From CAYJBH01 sp964370605 (lineage in GTDB: Bacteria; Bacillota; Clostridia; Oscillospirales; Ruminococcaceae), in NCBI GenBank assembly GCA_964370605.1, contig CAYJJX010000018.1, forward strand, positions 1 through 54,222: a stretch of DNA of 54,222 bases, written 5' to 3'. Of the stretch, positions 7,062 to 16,043 are shown in pieces (the first letter of the stretch is position 1; every line of letters begins with the position of its first letter). The position numbers were made by a program, and so were the translations under genes. The notes under the pieces are model-generated. The model was not told the origin of the DNA and searched no databases. It saw only the letters and a list, made by a program, of their open reading frames with translations.

Positions 7062-7195
7062 AGTCGTTTAACTTTAAAACTCAAGGCTTCTTGTCGGCAG
7101 AAATTCTGTTTTTCTTTGTTGACGTCAATAATTCTCTGCCGTATTAAGCAATTTTCTGCTTGTCAATCTTGTATTGCTTGTCAAGCTAAACGACT
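7062..7195 (+). repeat. Structured 134-bp intergenic element with terminal inverted repeats
   Basis: AGTCGTTTA (7062-7070) is the exact reverse complement of TAAACGACT (7187-7195), and CTT/AAG extend it past one mismatch. Inside are GGCAGAAATT (7096-7105) against AATTCTCTGCC (7130-7140), a TTGACGTCAA palindrome (7119-7128), and AAGCAAT (7146-7152) against ATTGCTT (7173-7179). The whole could fold as a multi-branched RNA: 3' end of dapAB or 5' leader of the next gene. A small non-autonomous mobile element is also possible. No ORF is present. Confidence 0.5.
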
Positions 7196-7218
7196 CTGTA
7201 TAAAGGAATAATTTTTCT

Positions 7219-8430
7219 ATGAAAAAGAATATCTTACTTACTTTAATAATGGGGATAATGCTATTTTCTGTTGCTTCCTGTGAGCGCCGTGAGGCTGAAC
7301 CGGTTCAAAGTGAAGAACCTGCACCTACTGAAAGTGTTGTACCTGAGTCACAGCCGGAACCTGAATCACAGCCGGAGCCGGAACCCGTTGCGAACGTCGT
7401 TACTGTCGTGACGGCAGGTGACAATCTCATTCATGCCGCCCTTTACATGGAGGCGGCGCGTGATGCACAGGAAAACGGCACAGGAGAATATGACTTTAGC
7501 AGTTTTTACAGTGAAATTTCCCCTTTAATCCAGTCTTATGATCTTGCCTTCATAAATCAAGAAAGCCTTGTCACCGATACACTTGCGCCGTCACATTATC
7601 CGATGTTCTCCTCCCCTCCCGAGGTTGCGACAGCCTCCTATGATGCAGGGTTTCGGGTATTTAACCTTTCCAACAATCACAGCTATGACAAAGGGGCGGT
7701 AGGCGTCGCCGACACGCTTGATTTTTGGAGTAGAATGCCGGAAGACGTTGCCGTCACAGGCTTTTATAACGAAGAAATCACCGGTTATACCCCCTATTCC
7801 ATGAACGGAATAGACTTTGGATTTTTAGGCTATACCCAGCACACAAACGGTCTGCCAACCCCCTCGGGAGCGGTTGCATCGGTCATATATACAGACAACC
7901 TCGATGAGATGGAGCGTCAGATACTGGAGGCACGTGACAAGGTAGACGTGCTGGCGGTTTCGCTTCACTGGGGTGATGAAAACTCTCATACCGTTGCACA
8001 GTATCAACGCGATCTTGCGCAGTGGATGTGTGATCGTGGTGTTGATGTTATCATCGGACACCATCCGCATGTCCTGCAACCCATCGAATGGTACAGCTCT
8101 GCAGACGGACATGAGATGCTCTGCATATATTCCCTCGCAAATTTTTTATCGGGACAGGATGAACCTCCCAACACAACGGGAAGTGTTGTGTCATTCACCG
8201 TAACACAGTTTGAGGGTGAGGATGCCGTCATCTCAGACGTTGTCGCACATCCCACGATTGTTCATTCTGAAGCCGGATTCACCGAGTATGCGGTATATCG
8301 TCTGCAAGATTACACCCAAGAGTTGATGGATAAAAACAATATCGCAAGATATTATTCCGGATTTACAATTGATTGGGCATGGGAAAGCTACGAAAATAAT
8401 ACTCCGGAAGAATTTAGGATAGCTCAATAA
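7219..8430 (+). CDS. CapA-family lipoprotein (PGA_cap domain)
   Basis: 403 residues. The signal peptide ends in a lipobox VASC with Cys21, followed by a Pro/Glu-rich tether (about residues 25-60, with repeated SQPEPE) and then a metallophosphoesterase-like CapA domain. Family motifs are TAGDNLIHAALY, NQESLV, FNLSNNHSYDKG, VSLHWGDE and IIGHHPHVLQPIE. CapA proteins are linked to poly-gamma-glutamate capsule synthesis, but many lone homologues exist with no known substrate, and no capB/capC is present here. A strong terminator follows. The promoter probably lies within the structured element upstream. Confidence 0.85.
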   Translation: MKKNILLTLIMGIMLFSVASCERREAEPVQSEEPAPTESVVPESQPEPESQPEPEPVANVVTVVTAGDNLIHAALYMEAARDAQENGTGEYDFSSFYSEISPLIQSYDLAFINQESLVTDTLAPSHYPMFSSPPEVATASYDAGFRVFNLSNNHSYDKGAVGVADTLDFWSRMPEDVAVTGFYNEEITGYTPYSMNGIDFGFLGYTQHTNGLPTPSGAVASVIYTDNLDEMERQILEARDKVDVLAVSLHWGDENSHTVAQYQRDLAQWMCDRGVDVIIGHHPHVLQPIEWYSSADGHEMLCIYSLANFLSGQDEPPNTTGSVVSFTVTQFEGEDAVISDVVAHPTIVHSEAGFTEYAVYRLQDYTQELMDKNNIARYYSGFTIDWAWESYENNTPEEFRIAQ

Positions 8431-8503
8431 TTTCATACAGTTTATTGCATATAAGCGCGCTTGTAATCAAATGTTTTGAACCGATTACTATCCATTATAA
8501 CAT

Positions 8504-8553
8504 ATACCGACCCCTAAAAGTTAGATCAAAATCTAACAAATAGGGGTCGGTAT
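8504..8553. terminator. Bidirectional terminator between capA-like gene and DMT transporter gene
   Basis: A 13-bp perfect stem, ATACCGACCCCTA (8504-8516) with TAGGGGTCGGTAT (8541-8553), encloses a second 6-bp stem TTAGAT/ATCTAA (8521-8526/8531-8536). The plus-strand tail is CATTTTT. It lies between the ends of two convergent genes. Confidence 0.88.
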
Positions 8554-8570
8554 CATTTTTAAAAAAATAA

Positions 8571-9383
8571 CTAATGTTGTCGTTGGTATCTTGCAAGCAA
8601 AAGATTATATACCACAACCGAACCGATAACGATGACAAAACCGATGAGTGAGAATACCGAAAGGATTTCACCATAGAACACTGCAACCCAGACCGGATTA
8701 AAAACCGTTTCAACCGTGCCGAGAAGATTTGCAGTGACAGATTGTATTCCTCTTTGCAGAGCTACTCCAAACAGGACGTAGCCAAGACCGATGATAATTC
8801 CCATTGCTATGGCACCGAGGAGCACAGGGGGTGAAAAGTCGGTTTCTCCGAGAAGAAACGGCAGTCCCACCAAAAAGCTGATTACCTCCCCTAACAAAAA
8901 TGCCGACATTGCATCTCCGTCCGGCATCATATTGATCATAAACACAAATGAGTATGTAATACCACTGACAAGTGCCAAACCATCGCCGAGATAGTTTCCG
9001 GTGGAAAGGCTATCGATAAAGAAAAACATGATACCGGCAAAAACCGCAATACAGACTGAAACATCAAGTTTTCGGGGTTTCAACTTGAAGATAAAGTATG
9101 AAAAAATAATGATAAAAAGCGGACTGGTATATTGCAAAAGGATTGCATTTGCCGATGTGGTGAGTTTGTTTGCAACGCAAAAGAGTGTCGAGGTAGCCGA
9201 CATACAAACACCGGCAAGTAATACATAGCGATTGAATCGAAATTTGTGTTTTATTGCTTTGATAAATATCAATGTAATTAACAGCGCCACAACATTACGA
9301 AGCGAATTCAAACTCAGTGGATTCCACGGCACCAGTTTAATCAGCAGTCCACCAAAGCTGAACAACATAGCACCCGCCAACAC
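8571..9383 (-). CDS. DMT-superfamily (EamA) permease
   Basis: 270 residues from a GTG, with about ten hydrophobic helices arranged as two EamA repeats. FSFGGLLIKLVPWNPLSL starts the first; the second starts near GLALVSGITYSFVFM. It is probably a metabolite exporter of unknown substrate. No ribosome binding site precedes the GTG. The open frame continues upstream toward the valS stop and encodes a plausible NQNSKFSIPPPFL segment, but it has no ATG, GTG or TTG there, so the true start is unresolved (perhaps a non-canonical codon or a sequence error). It is the last gene of the long minus-strand cluster, 44 nt after valS. Confidence 0.85.
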   Translation of the reverse strand: MLAGAMLFSFGGLLIKLVPWNPLSLNSLRNVVALLITLIFIKAIKHKFRFNRYVLLAGVCMSATSTLFCVANKLTTSANAILLQYTSPLFIIIFSYFIFKLKPRKLDVSVCIAVFAGIMFFFIDSLSTGNYLGDGLALVSGITYSFVFMINMMPDGDAMSAFLLGEVISFLVGLPFLLGETDFSPPVLLGAIAMGIIIGLGYVLFGVALQRGIQSVTANLLGTVETVFNPVWVAVFYGEILSVFSLIGFVIVIGSVVVYNLLLARYQRQH

Positions 9384-9427
9384 AAGGAAGGGTGGCGGGA
9401 TGCTAAATTTTGAATTTTGATTTATTG

Positions 9428-12025
9428 TTAAATTTTTGATAGACTCTCCTCAATTCCCTGCAGTCGTTGTTTTGCCGCCGCAAGTTTATCCTTTTGTTGC
9501 TCAACCAGGTGTGTCGGAGCTTTTTCTACAAAAGCTTTGTTTTCAAGTTTGCCTTGAAGGAAATCGACCTCTTTTTTTGCTGTATCAAGTTCTTTTTCAA
9601 GACGAGCTTTTTCTTTCTCGGTATCGACAAAACCGGAAAGCGGAAGAACAACGCGGGCATCTGTAACTACTAAATTAACCGCCTCACCCTCTGAACTTTC
9701 AATGATATTCAGATTGCAAAACCGCTTGATAAAGTCGTGACAGGTCGTAAGGTCAACGGTAGTCTCTATCACTGCATCAACAGGCTGTTTCGGCGGTATA
9801 TTTCGTTCACTGCGCAGATTGCGTACCGCACGCACAATCTCGATTGCAACCTCCACTTCATGCACCGCACCAAAATCGAGCGACTCGTCATATTTTGGGT
9901 ATTCCTGCAACATGATGGTTTCAGCGCAAGACGGCAACGAGCGATATATCTCTTCCGTTACAAACGGAATGAACGGGTGTAGGGCCTTCAGTGTTCCGGT
10001 GAGGATATATAGCAAGAATTGCTGTTGTGCTGTCTTTTTCTCCTCATCATCTCCTTGAAGAACAATTTTTGAAAATTCAATGGTGAAATCACAAAATACA
10101 TTCCAGAGAAACTCTTCAATCTTGGAAGCGGCAAGGGCGACGTCAAGCTTTTGCATGTGATCGTCCACTTCTTTTACCATCGAGCTGTAATGATGCAGCG
10201 TCCAGCGATCGGTCGGCGACAGTTTTTCTGCCACAGGAAGTTCCGGCTTTGTGCCATCGTCAAGGTTGAGCAATAGATAACGAGAGGCGTTCCATAGCTT
10301 ATTGGCAAAGTTACGACAGTATTTAATTTTATCATAAGATATGCGCATGTCTGTGCCGGGTGTAGTGCCGAGGATCAAGGAAAGGCGCAGAGCATCGGCA
10401 CCGTATTCATCGATTATATCAAGTGGATCAATGCCGTTATCCAGAGACTTTGACATCTTTCTTCCCTGCTCATCACGCACGATTCCGGTGAAAAGAACAC
10501 GCTCAAACGGAATCTTTCCGGTATATTTCAGTGATGAGAACACCATTCGCGCAACCCAGAAAAATATAATGTCGTATCCCGTGACCAGTGTGTCGGTTGG
10601 GAAATATTTTTCAAGATCCGGTGTTTCGTCCGGCCAGCCGAGTGTTGAAAAAGGCCAAAGTGCCGAAGAAAACCATGTGTCGAGTGTACTTTCATCCTGT
10701 TTCACCGCACCGCCGCATTTGGGGCATGATTCAATCGGCTCACGAGAAACAATTGTCTCACCACAGCTGCAATGATAAGCAGGAATTCGATGTCCCCACC
10801 AGAGTTTGCGGCTGATACACCAGTCCTTTATGTTCTCCATCCAGTTCATGTAGGTTTTTTCAAACCGAGGCGGCACAAGTTTCACCTCACCGCTTTTCAC
10901 CACCTCAATAGCCGGTTTTGCAAGCGGCTCCATGCGTACAAACCACTCCATCGAAAGCATCGGCTCGATTACGTTTGAACATCTGGAACACACACCGACA
11001 TTGTGGCTGTGTGGTTTCACCTTTACTAGCAGTCCTGCCGCTTCCATGTCCGCGACGATACGTTTGCGTGCCTCAAAACGCTGAAGTCCAGCATATTTTT
11101 CATAGTTATCGGTGATCATTCCGTTTTCATCCATCATAACCTCTTGTGGCAGGTTATGACGCTGACCCACTTCATAGTCATTCGGGTCGTGTGCAGGAGT
11201 GATCTTAACAGCACCTGTGCCGAATTCACTGTCCACATACTCATCTGCAATAATGGGGATGCGGCGTCCGACAAGCGGCAAGGTTAGATATTTTCCGACC
11301 AATACACCGTATCTTTCATCGCTTGGATTGACCGCAACAGCAGTATCGCCGAGCATTGTCTCGGGTCGTGTGGTAGCAATTTCGATGTTGCCGCTGCCAT
11401 CTTCCAACGGATATAGGAAATGCCAAAAATTCCCGTCACGATCGTCGTGATCCACCTCGGCATCAGACAGGGCGGTAACACAGACGGGACACCAGTTGAC
11501 AAGACGTTTTGCGCGGTAAATCAGACCCTCTTCAAAGAGTCGGCAGAACACTTCGTTGACGGCACGACTGCAACCCTCATCAAGGGTGAAGCGCTCACGT
11601 TCCCAGTCAAGAGATGCACCAAGCTCACGCATTTGAAGATTGATTCTATTGCCATAAGTATTGCGCCATTCCCATGCCTTTTCCAAAAAGCCTTCACGGC
11701 CGAGATCGTCTTTGTCGATTCCCTCTTCACGCAGTGCCGCAACCACCCTTGCCTCGGTGGCAATGGCGGCATGGTCGGTGCCCGGCATCCACATGGCACT
11801 GTAACCCTGCATGCGCTTGTGGCGTATCAGGATGTCCTGTATTGTAAGCATGAGGGCATGTCCGATATGAAGTTGTCCCGTAATGTTTGGGGGCGGTATA
11901 GCTATCGAATACTTTGGTTTGTCATCATTGGTATCGGCATGAAAATATCCACCCTCCAACCAGTGACTGTAAAGTCTTTTTTCAAAATCTTTTGGATTAT
12001 AATTTTTTGGCAGTTCCTTACGCAT
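9428..12025 (-). CDS. valS: Valyl-tRNA synthetase
   Basis: 865-residue class Ia synthetase that charges tRNA-Val and edits mischarged threonine. The HIGH motif is at 53-56 (PPPNITGQLHIGH). The editing domain carries TTRPETMLGD. KMSKS appears in GRKMSKSLDNG (about residue 520). The C-terminal coiled-coil arm that grips tRNA is present (EKARLEKELDTAKKEV). It is 16 nt downstream of the orphan lipoprotein gene, so it is probably cotranscribed. I see no T-box leader, which is unusual for a Firmicute synthetase gene but expected when it sits inside an operon. Confidence 0.97.
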   Translation of the reverse strand: MRKELPKNYNPKDFEKRLYSHWLEGGYFHADTNDDKPKYSIAIPPPNITGQLHIGHALMLTIQDILIRHKRMQGYSAMWMPGTDHAAIATEARVVAALREEGIDKDDLGREGFLEKAWEWRNTYGNRINLQMRELGASLDWERERFTLDEGCSRAVNEVFCRLFEEGLIYRAKRLVNWCPVCVTALSDAEVDHDDRDGNFWHFLYPLEDGSGNIEIATTRPETMLGDTAVAVNPSDERYGVLVGKYLTLPLVGRRIPIIADEYVDSEFGTGAVKITPAHDPNDYEVGQRHNLPQEVMMDENGMITDNYEKYAGLQRFEARKRIVADMEAAGLLVKVKPHSHNVGVCSRCSNVIEPMLSMEWFVRMEPLAKPAIEVVKSGEVKLVPPRFEKTYMNWMENIKDWCISRKLWWGHRIPAYHCSCGETIVSREPIESCPKCGGAVKQDESTLDTWFSSALWPFSTLGWPDETPDLEKYFPTDTLVTGYDIIFFWVARMVFSSLKYTGKIPFERVLFTGIVRDEQGRKMSKSLDNGIDPLDIIDEYGADALRLSLILGTTPGTDMRISYDKIKYCRNFANKLWNASRYLLLNLDDGTKPELPVAEKLSPTDRWTLHHYSSMVKEVDDHMQKLDVALAASKIEEFLWNVFCDFTIEFSKIVLQGDDEEKKTAQQQFLLYILTGTLKALHPFIPFVTEEIYRSLPSCAETIMLQEYPKYDESLDFGAVHEVEVAIEIVRAVRNLRSERNIPPKQPVDAVIETTVDLTTCHDFIKRFCNLNIIESSEGEAVNLVVTDARVVLPLSGFVDTEKEKARLEKELDTAKKEVDFLQGKLENKAFVEKAPTHLVEQQKDKLAAAKQRLQGIEESLSKI

Positions 12026-12040
12026 TTAATATGTTCCTCT

Positions 12041-12652
12041 TTATTCTATTGTTTCACCTGAAAATGTGACGGTCACGGCGATGCCTACATCGCAGACCAC
12101 CTCACGGAAGTTTTGATCATTAGTTGCAAGTGACGCACTGTTGGTGCCGTATTTTGAATATAGCAATATCTCTTTGTTTGGCACAATCTCGACCGGATTT
12201 TCCATCCAACCGGTTGAGGTCATGGAGACATCGGAAAAATCGACACCAATATCGGGATAAGATATGCTGGTGTGGCCGTTCTCATTAATCATGAACAGCT
12301 CAAAAGACGGCTCTTGAATATTGATCGCAAGCATTTCTTTTTCAAAATCAACTCCGCCGTAACTGCCGCCAAAGTCAATCCATTCACCACCCTGTTTTAT
12401 CCAAAGGTTGTAACTTACCGATTTTATCGTTTCATCGATCGCATAATCAAAAAATCTCATTTCATTGTCAAAAAGAGACATTACGGCAAGGGTTTCATCG
12501 GAAAAGTCGGTGGACACCACCTGCATCGGCTCGGCGCTGTTGAGCTGTGAAAGAGCCCTGAACTCTTCATTCACATTGTCGTTTGAACAAGCGACAAACG
12601 TAACTGCTGCAATTAGTGAAAGACACAAGTTTTTTACAAGTTTTTTCATCAT
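12041..12652 (-). CDS. Orphan secreted lipoprotein, function unknown
   Basis: 203 residues. A signal peptide ends in FVAC, so Cys22 is the likely lipidated residue. The mature part is acidic and probably beta-rich, with no domain I recognise; motifs such as GGEWIDFGGSYGG suggest a small beta-sandwich. The ATG overlaps the pfkA stop as ATGA, and valS follows after 16 nt, so it is wedged into a housekeeping operon. A role at the outer face of the membrane is inferred only from the lipobox. It may be lineage-specific. Confidence 0.8.
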   Translation of the reverse strand: MMKKLVKNLCLSLIAAVTFVACSNDNVNEEFRALSQLNSAEPMQVVSTDFSDETLAVMSLFDNEMRFFDYAIDETIKSVSYNLWIKQGGEWIDFGGSYGGVDFEKEMLAINIQEPSFELFMINENGHTSISYPDIGVDFSDVSMTSTGWMENPVEIVPNKEILLYSKYGTNSASLATNDQNFREVVCDVGIAVTVTFSGETIE

Positions 12653-13725
12653 CCTAAATTTATTCCTATCCTTCTTGCTACACTAATCATGTCATCGTTT
12701 TCCGGCACCAGCTTTTTACGTCCAGCTATTGTAGTCAACAGGTTTGCTGTCACGACATTGTTAACCATTGCCACCGTTGTGCCATACTGTTCGAGTTCGA
12801 CAAGTTTCGCGGCAAAGGTTCCAAACTGGGTGGCAAGCACCCTATCATATGGAGAGGGTGAACCTCCTCTTTGGATATGACCCGGGACCGCGATACGTGT
12901 TTCAAATCCTGTTTCTGATTCAATCTGTTCTGCAATGGATGATGTTGCGGTAACAATACCTTTGGATTTGCGATACTCTTCACGTTCCTTGCGTTTCATC
13001 TTTGCTTCTTCTTTGCTGCGTACGCCCTCTGCAACGGCTATAATTGAGAATGATCGTCCTTCTTTATAGCGACGCTCAATGGCTTTGATGATGTTATTCA
13101 TGTTGTACGGCATTTCCGGAAGCAGTATGATGTCTGCACCGCCTGCAATACCTGCATAGAGCGTCAACCAACCTGCCTTGTTGCCCATGAGCTCGATGAC
13201 CATGACCCGACGATGGCTGGAGGCGGTGGTGTGAATTCGGTCGATCACGTCGGTGGCAATATCGACAGCGGAGTGAAAACCAAAAGTCACATCGGTGCCA
13301 AAGATGTCGTTGTCGATGGTTTTGGGCAGACCGATTATGTTGAGGCCGTTTTCCGCCAAAAGATTTGCTGTTTTATGTGTGCCGTTGCCTCCAAGGCAGA
13401 GCAGACAATCGAGCTTCATCTTTTTATAGTTTTTCTTCATCTCGTCCACCTTGTCGAGATTGTCTTTGCCGACAACCTCCATCTCGCTGAACGGAGTGCG
13501 CTTGGTGCCGAGTATGGTGCCGCCACGTGTCAAGATGCCGGAAAAATCCATCGAGTCCATCTCTTTGTAAGCACCGTGAATCAGACCGTAATATCCGTTT
13601 TGTATTCCGATAATTTCAACATCGTCTTTAAAGCGGTGATAAAGTCCTTTTGCCGCACCACGAATTGTTGCGTTCAAACCCGGGCAGTCTCCGCCCGCCG
13701 TCAAGATACCTACACGCTTTTTCAT
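12649..13725 (-). CDS. pfkA: 6-phosphofructokinase (mixed-type signature)
   Basis: 358-residue PFK. It phosphorylates fructose 6-phosphate, the committed step of glycolysis. The phosphoryl-donor loop is GGNGT (112-116), with Gly where ATP enzymes have Gly104 and PPi enzymes have Asp. The next key position is Lys in PKTIDND (134-140), as in PPi or mixed types, and Asp138 is the catalytic base. Asn replaces the usual Asp of GGDG. An insertion of charged residues (KEEAKMKRKEREEYRKSK) precedes the C-terminal part. Start is ATG with GAAAGGGA upstream. ATP use is likely but not certain. Confidence 0.92.
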   Translation of the reverse strand: MKKRVGILTAGGDCPGLNATIRGAAKGLYHRFKDDVEIIGIQNGYYGLIHGAYKEMDSMDFSGILTRGGTILGTKRTPFSEMEVVGKDNLDKVDEMKKNYKKMKLDCLLCLGGNGTHKTANLLAENGLNIIGLPKTIDNDIFGTDVTFGFHSAVDIATDVIDRIHTTASSHRRVMVIELMGNKAGWLTLYAGIAGGADIILLPEMPYNMNNIIKAIERRYKEGRSFSIIAVAEGVRSKEEAKMKRKEREEYRKSKGIVTATSSIAEQIESETGFETRIAVPGHIQRGGSPSPYDRVLATQFGTFAAKLVELEQYGTTVAMVNNVVTANLLTTIAGRKKLVPENDDMISVARRIGINLG

Positions 13726-13776
13726 AACAATGTTCCCTTTCGTTTTTTATCGTTTTAAGCTAATAACTTTGAAACA

Positions 13777-16026
13777 CTATCCAAGGCTGAGCTGTTCCGA
13801 CGTTTCCAGCTTTGCAATTATTGCACCGGTCGAGGGCAACGAACGAACTCGATAACGATGAGCGTCCGGAATATCACCCTCACTGAAAAGCGAAACTTCT
13901 TTAATTCTGATGCCTTTGCGGAGCTTTACCACCTGCACACCTTGGGTGTTTTTAGTGGTCTTGATGCTCAGCTGTGCCGTGTTGACAATCATCATGCGGC
14001 CTGCCGTGGTTTCGATGGCAATGTCAGCCTCTTCTTTGAGATAGAAAAATTTCACTGCCTGAGTCTTATCGGAAAAAGCATTGAGCAATTTTTTGCGATT
14101 TTGCTTGGTTTGATATGAGGTGATATCTACCTTTGCTACCCTGCCATCTTCAAATACAAAAACCATGAAACCGACATAATTTTCCACAACCGCCATGAAA
14201 AGGCAGAGTTCCTGCTCGTCAAAGCCGAGTGAGGCCGGCAGATACTCGCCGATAACACTTGCCTTGGTGTCCTCAAACTGAGCCGCAAAGCATTTGTAGA
14301 CCTGTGCACGGTTTGTGAAGAACAACAGCTCGGCATTATTGCGTGTCTCCTCGCTGTGACGGACACTGTCCCCCTCTTTCAGCTTTTGTTCGCCACTCAT
14401 ACGCAGTGACTGGGCGGTGATTTTCTTGATATAGTTTTCGGTGGTGAAGAACACGGTCACCGGATAGTCGGGAAGTTCTTGAACCTCGTCACGGGCTGTC
14501 GAGGGTGCGGCGCCGTAAAGGATTTCACTCTTTCTCGGTATTCCGAACTTGTCTTTGACCTCTTTAAGCTCGTCACAGATGACCTTGTGCAAAAGCCTTT
14601 TGCTTGCAAGTAACTCTTCAAGACGATCGATTTCGTCTCGGAGCTTGTCAATTTCATCGGTGCGACGCAGGATATAGTTGCGATTGAGCTGTCTCAATCG
14701 AATCTCTGCGACATATTCCGCTTGAATTTTGTCGATGCCAAATCCGATCATCAGATTCGGTACAACCTCGTCCTCCTGCTCCGTTTCACGGACAATCCGC
14801 ACCGCCTTGTCGATGTCCAGCAATATGGCACGCAGTCCGAGCAAAAGGTGCAGACGGCTTTTGCATTCAGAGGCTTGATAATGTGTCCTGCGCTTGACTG
14901 CGCCAAGACGAAATGCAACCCATTCTTGCAGAAGTTCACGCACACCAAGTGTTCTCGGTGTGCCGGCAATAATGACGTTGAAGTTGCAAGAAAAAGTGTC
15001 TTCCAGCGGTGTCATTGCAAACAGTCGCGACATCAACTTTTCCGGATCGGTTCCTCTTTTAAGATCCAGTGTAAGCATCAGACCGCCAAGGTCGGTTTCG
15101 TCACGCATGTCGGCAATCTCTTTGACCTTGCCGGTTTTGACGAGATCCGATATCTTATCCATGATCGCTTCGATGGTGGTACTATACGGTATTTCGGTAA
15201 CCTCAATGCGGTTGCCTTCTTTAACGTAGCGGAATTTGCTACGCACACGCACTGCACCTCTACCATTATCTATAATATTTTGCATTTCGTCCGAATTATG
15301 CAAAATATATCCACCGCCAATAAAATCGGGTGCGTGCAGAGTGGTCTCGATTGGGTGGTTTTCATCTTTGATAAGAGCTATTGTGGTGTCACAAACCTCG
15401 GCGAGGTTAAAACTGCAGATACTGCTTGCCATGCTGACCGCAATACCGATGGTGCAGTTTGTAAGAATAGTCGGGTAACAAACCGGCAACAAGGTCGGCT
15501 CGGTTCGAGTGTTGTCATAGTTCGGCACAAAATCGACCGTGTCACGATCAATATCACGAAACAGTAGTTCCGCAACCGGTGCAAGCTTTGCCTCGGTATA
15601 TCGGCTGGCGGCATATGCCATGTCACGGGAATAAAATTTACCGAAGTTACCCTTTGAATCGACAAAGGGGTTGAGCAGTGCCTCGTTGCCGGTAGAAAGT
15701 CGAACCATTGTCTCATATATAGGACCGTCACCATGAGGGTTAAGTCGCATGGTCGTACCGACAATATTTGCACTCTTGGTTCGCGCTCCTTTGAGTAGTC
15801 CCATGTCATACATGGTGTACAGCAATTTGCGATGAGAGGGTTTGAGGCCGTCAATTTCCGGCAGTGCACGGCTGATGATGACGCTCATCGCGTAAGGCAT
15901 GTAGTTTTTTTCCAGCGTTTCGGTAATCCGATTTTGCAGAACAATACCGGCATCGGCGATCTCAATGCGATCGTCCAGTGCCGTTTCACGTTTTCGTTTT
16001 GTGTCTGTTTCTTTCTTTCTTGCCAT
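13777..16026 (-). CDS. parC: Type IIA topoisomerase A subunit (ParC/GyrA-like)
   Basis: 749 residues. It is the DNA-cleaving subunit that works with the B subunit encoded just upstream. The catalytic tyrosine is Y143 in AASRYTEAKL. The winged-helix region has NPHGDGPIYETMVRLS. A coiled-coil segment and a C-terminal set of beta-pinwheel-like blades follow, but no GyrA box (QRRGGKG-type) is seen. That, together with the short C-terminus, fits topoisomerase IV (decatenation) better than gyrase. Separated from the B gene by 17 nt. Confidence 0.9.
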   Translation of the reverse strand: MARKKETDTKRKRETALDDRIEIADAGIVLQNRITETLEKNYMPYAMSVIISRALPEIDGLKPSHRKLLYTMYDMGLLKGARTKSANIVGTTMRLNPHGDGPIYETMVRLSTGNEALLNPFVDSKGNFGKFYSRDMAYAASRYTEAKLAPVAELLFRDIDRDTVDFVPNYDNTRTEPTLLPVCYPTILTNCTIGIAVSMASSICSFNLAEVCDTTIALIKDENHPIETTLHAPDFIGGGYILHNSDEMQNIIDNGRGAVRVRSKFRYVKEGNRIEVTEIPYSTTIEAIMDKISDLVKTGKVKEIADMRDETDLGGLMLTLDLKRGTDPEKLMSRLFAMTPLEDTFSCNFNVIIAGTPRTLGVRELLQEWVAFRLGAVKRRTHYQASECKSRLHLLLGLRAILLDIDKAVRIVRETEQEDEVVPNLMIGFGIDKIQAEYVAEIRLRQLNRNYILRRTDEIDKLRDEIDRLEELLASKRLLHKVICDELKEVKDKFGIPRKSEILYGAAPSTARDEVQELPDYPVTVFFTTENYIKKITAQSLRMSGEQKLKEGDSVRHSEETRNNAELLFFTNRAQVYKCFAAQFEDTKASVIGEYLPASLGFDEQELCLFMAVVENYVGFMVFVFEDGRVAKVDITSYQTKQNRKKLLNAFSDKTQAVKFFYLKEEADIAIETTAGRMMIVNTAQLSIKTTKNTQGVQVVKLRKGIRIKEVSLFSEGDIPDAHRYRVRSLPSTGAIIAKLETSEQLSLG

Positions 16027-16043
16027 GTCGTCCTTTTCAATTG

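Noticed and set aside
7219..8430. CapA-like gene as evidence for a capsule locus
   Set aside because: No capB, capC or other capsule genes accompany it, and lone CapA-domain lipoproteins are common.
12026..12040. T-box leader for valS
   Set aside because: Only 15 bp separate valS from the gene before it, so there is no room for one.
14722..15567. 281-codon open frame on the plus strand opposite parC
   Set aside because: It is antisense to a well-conserved gene with catalytic motifs, has no ribosome binding site, and its Cys/His-rich composition is that of a shadow frame.
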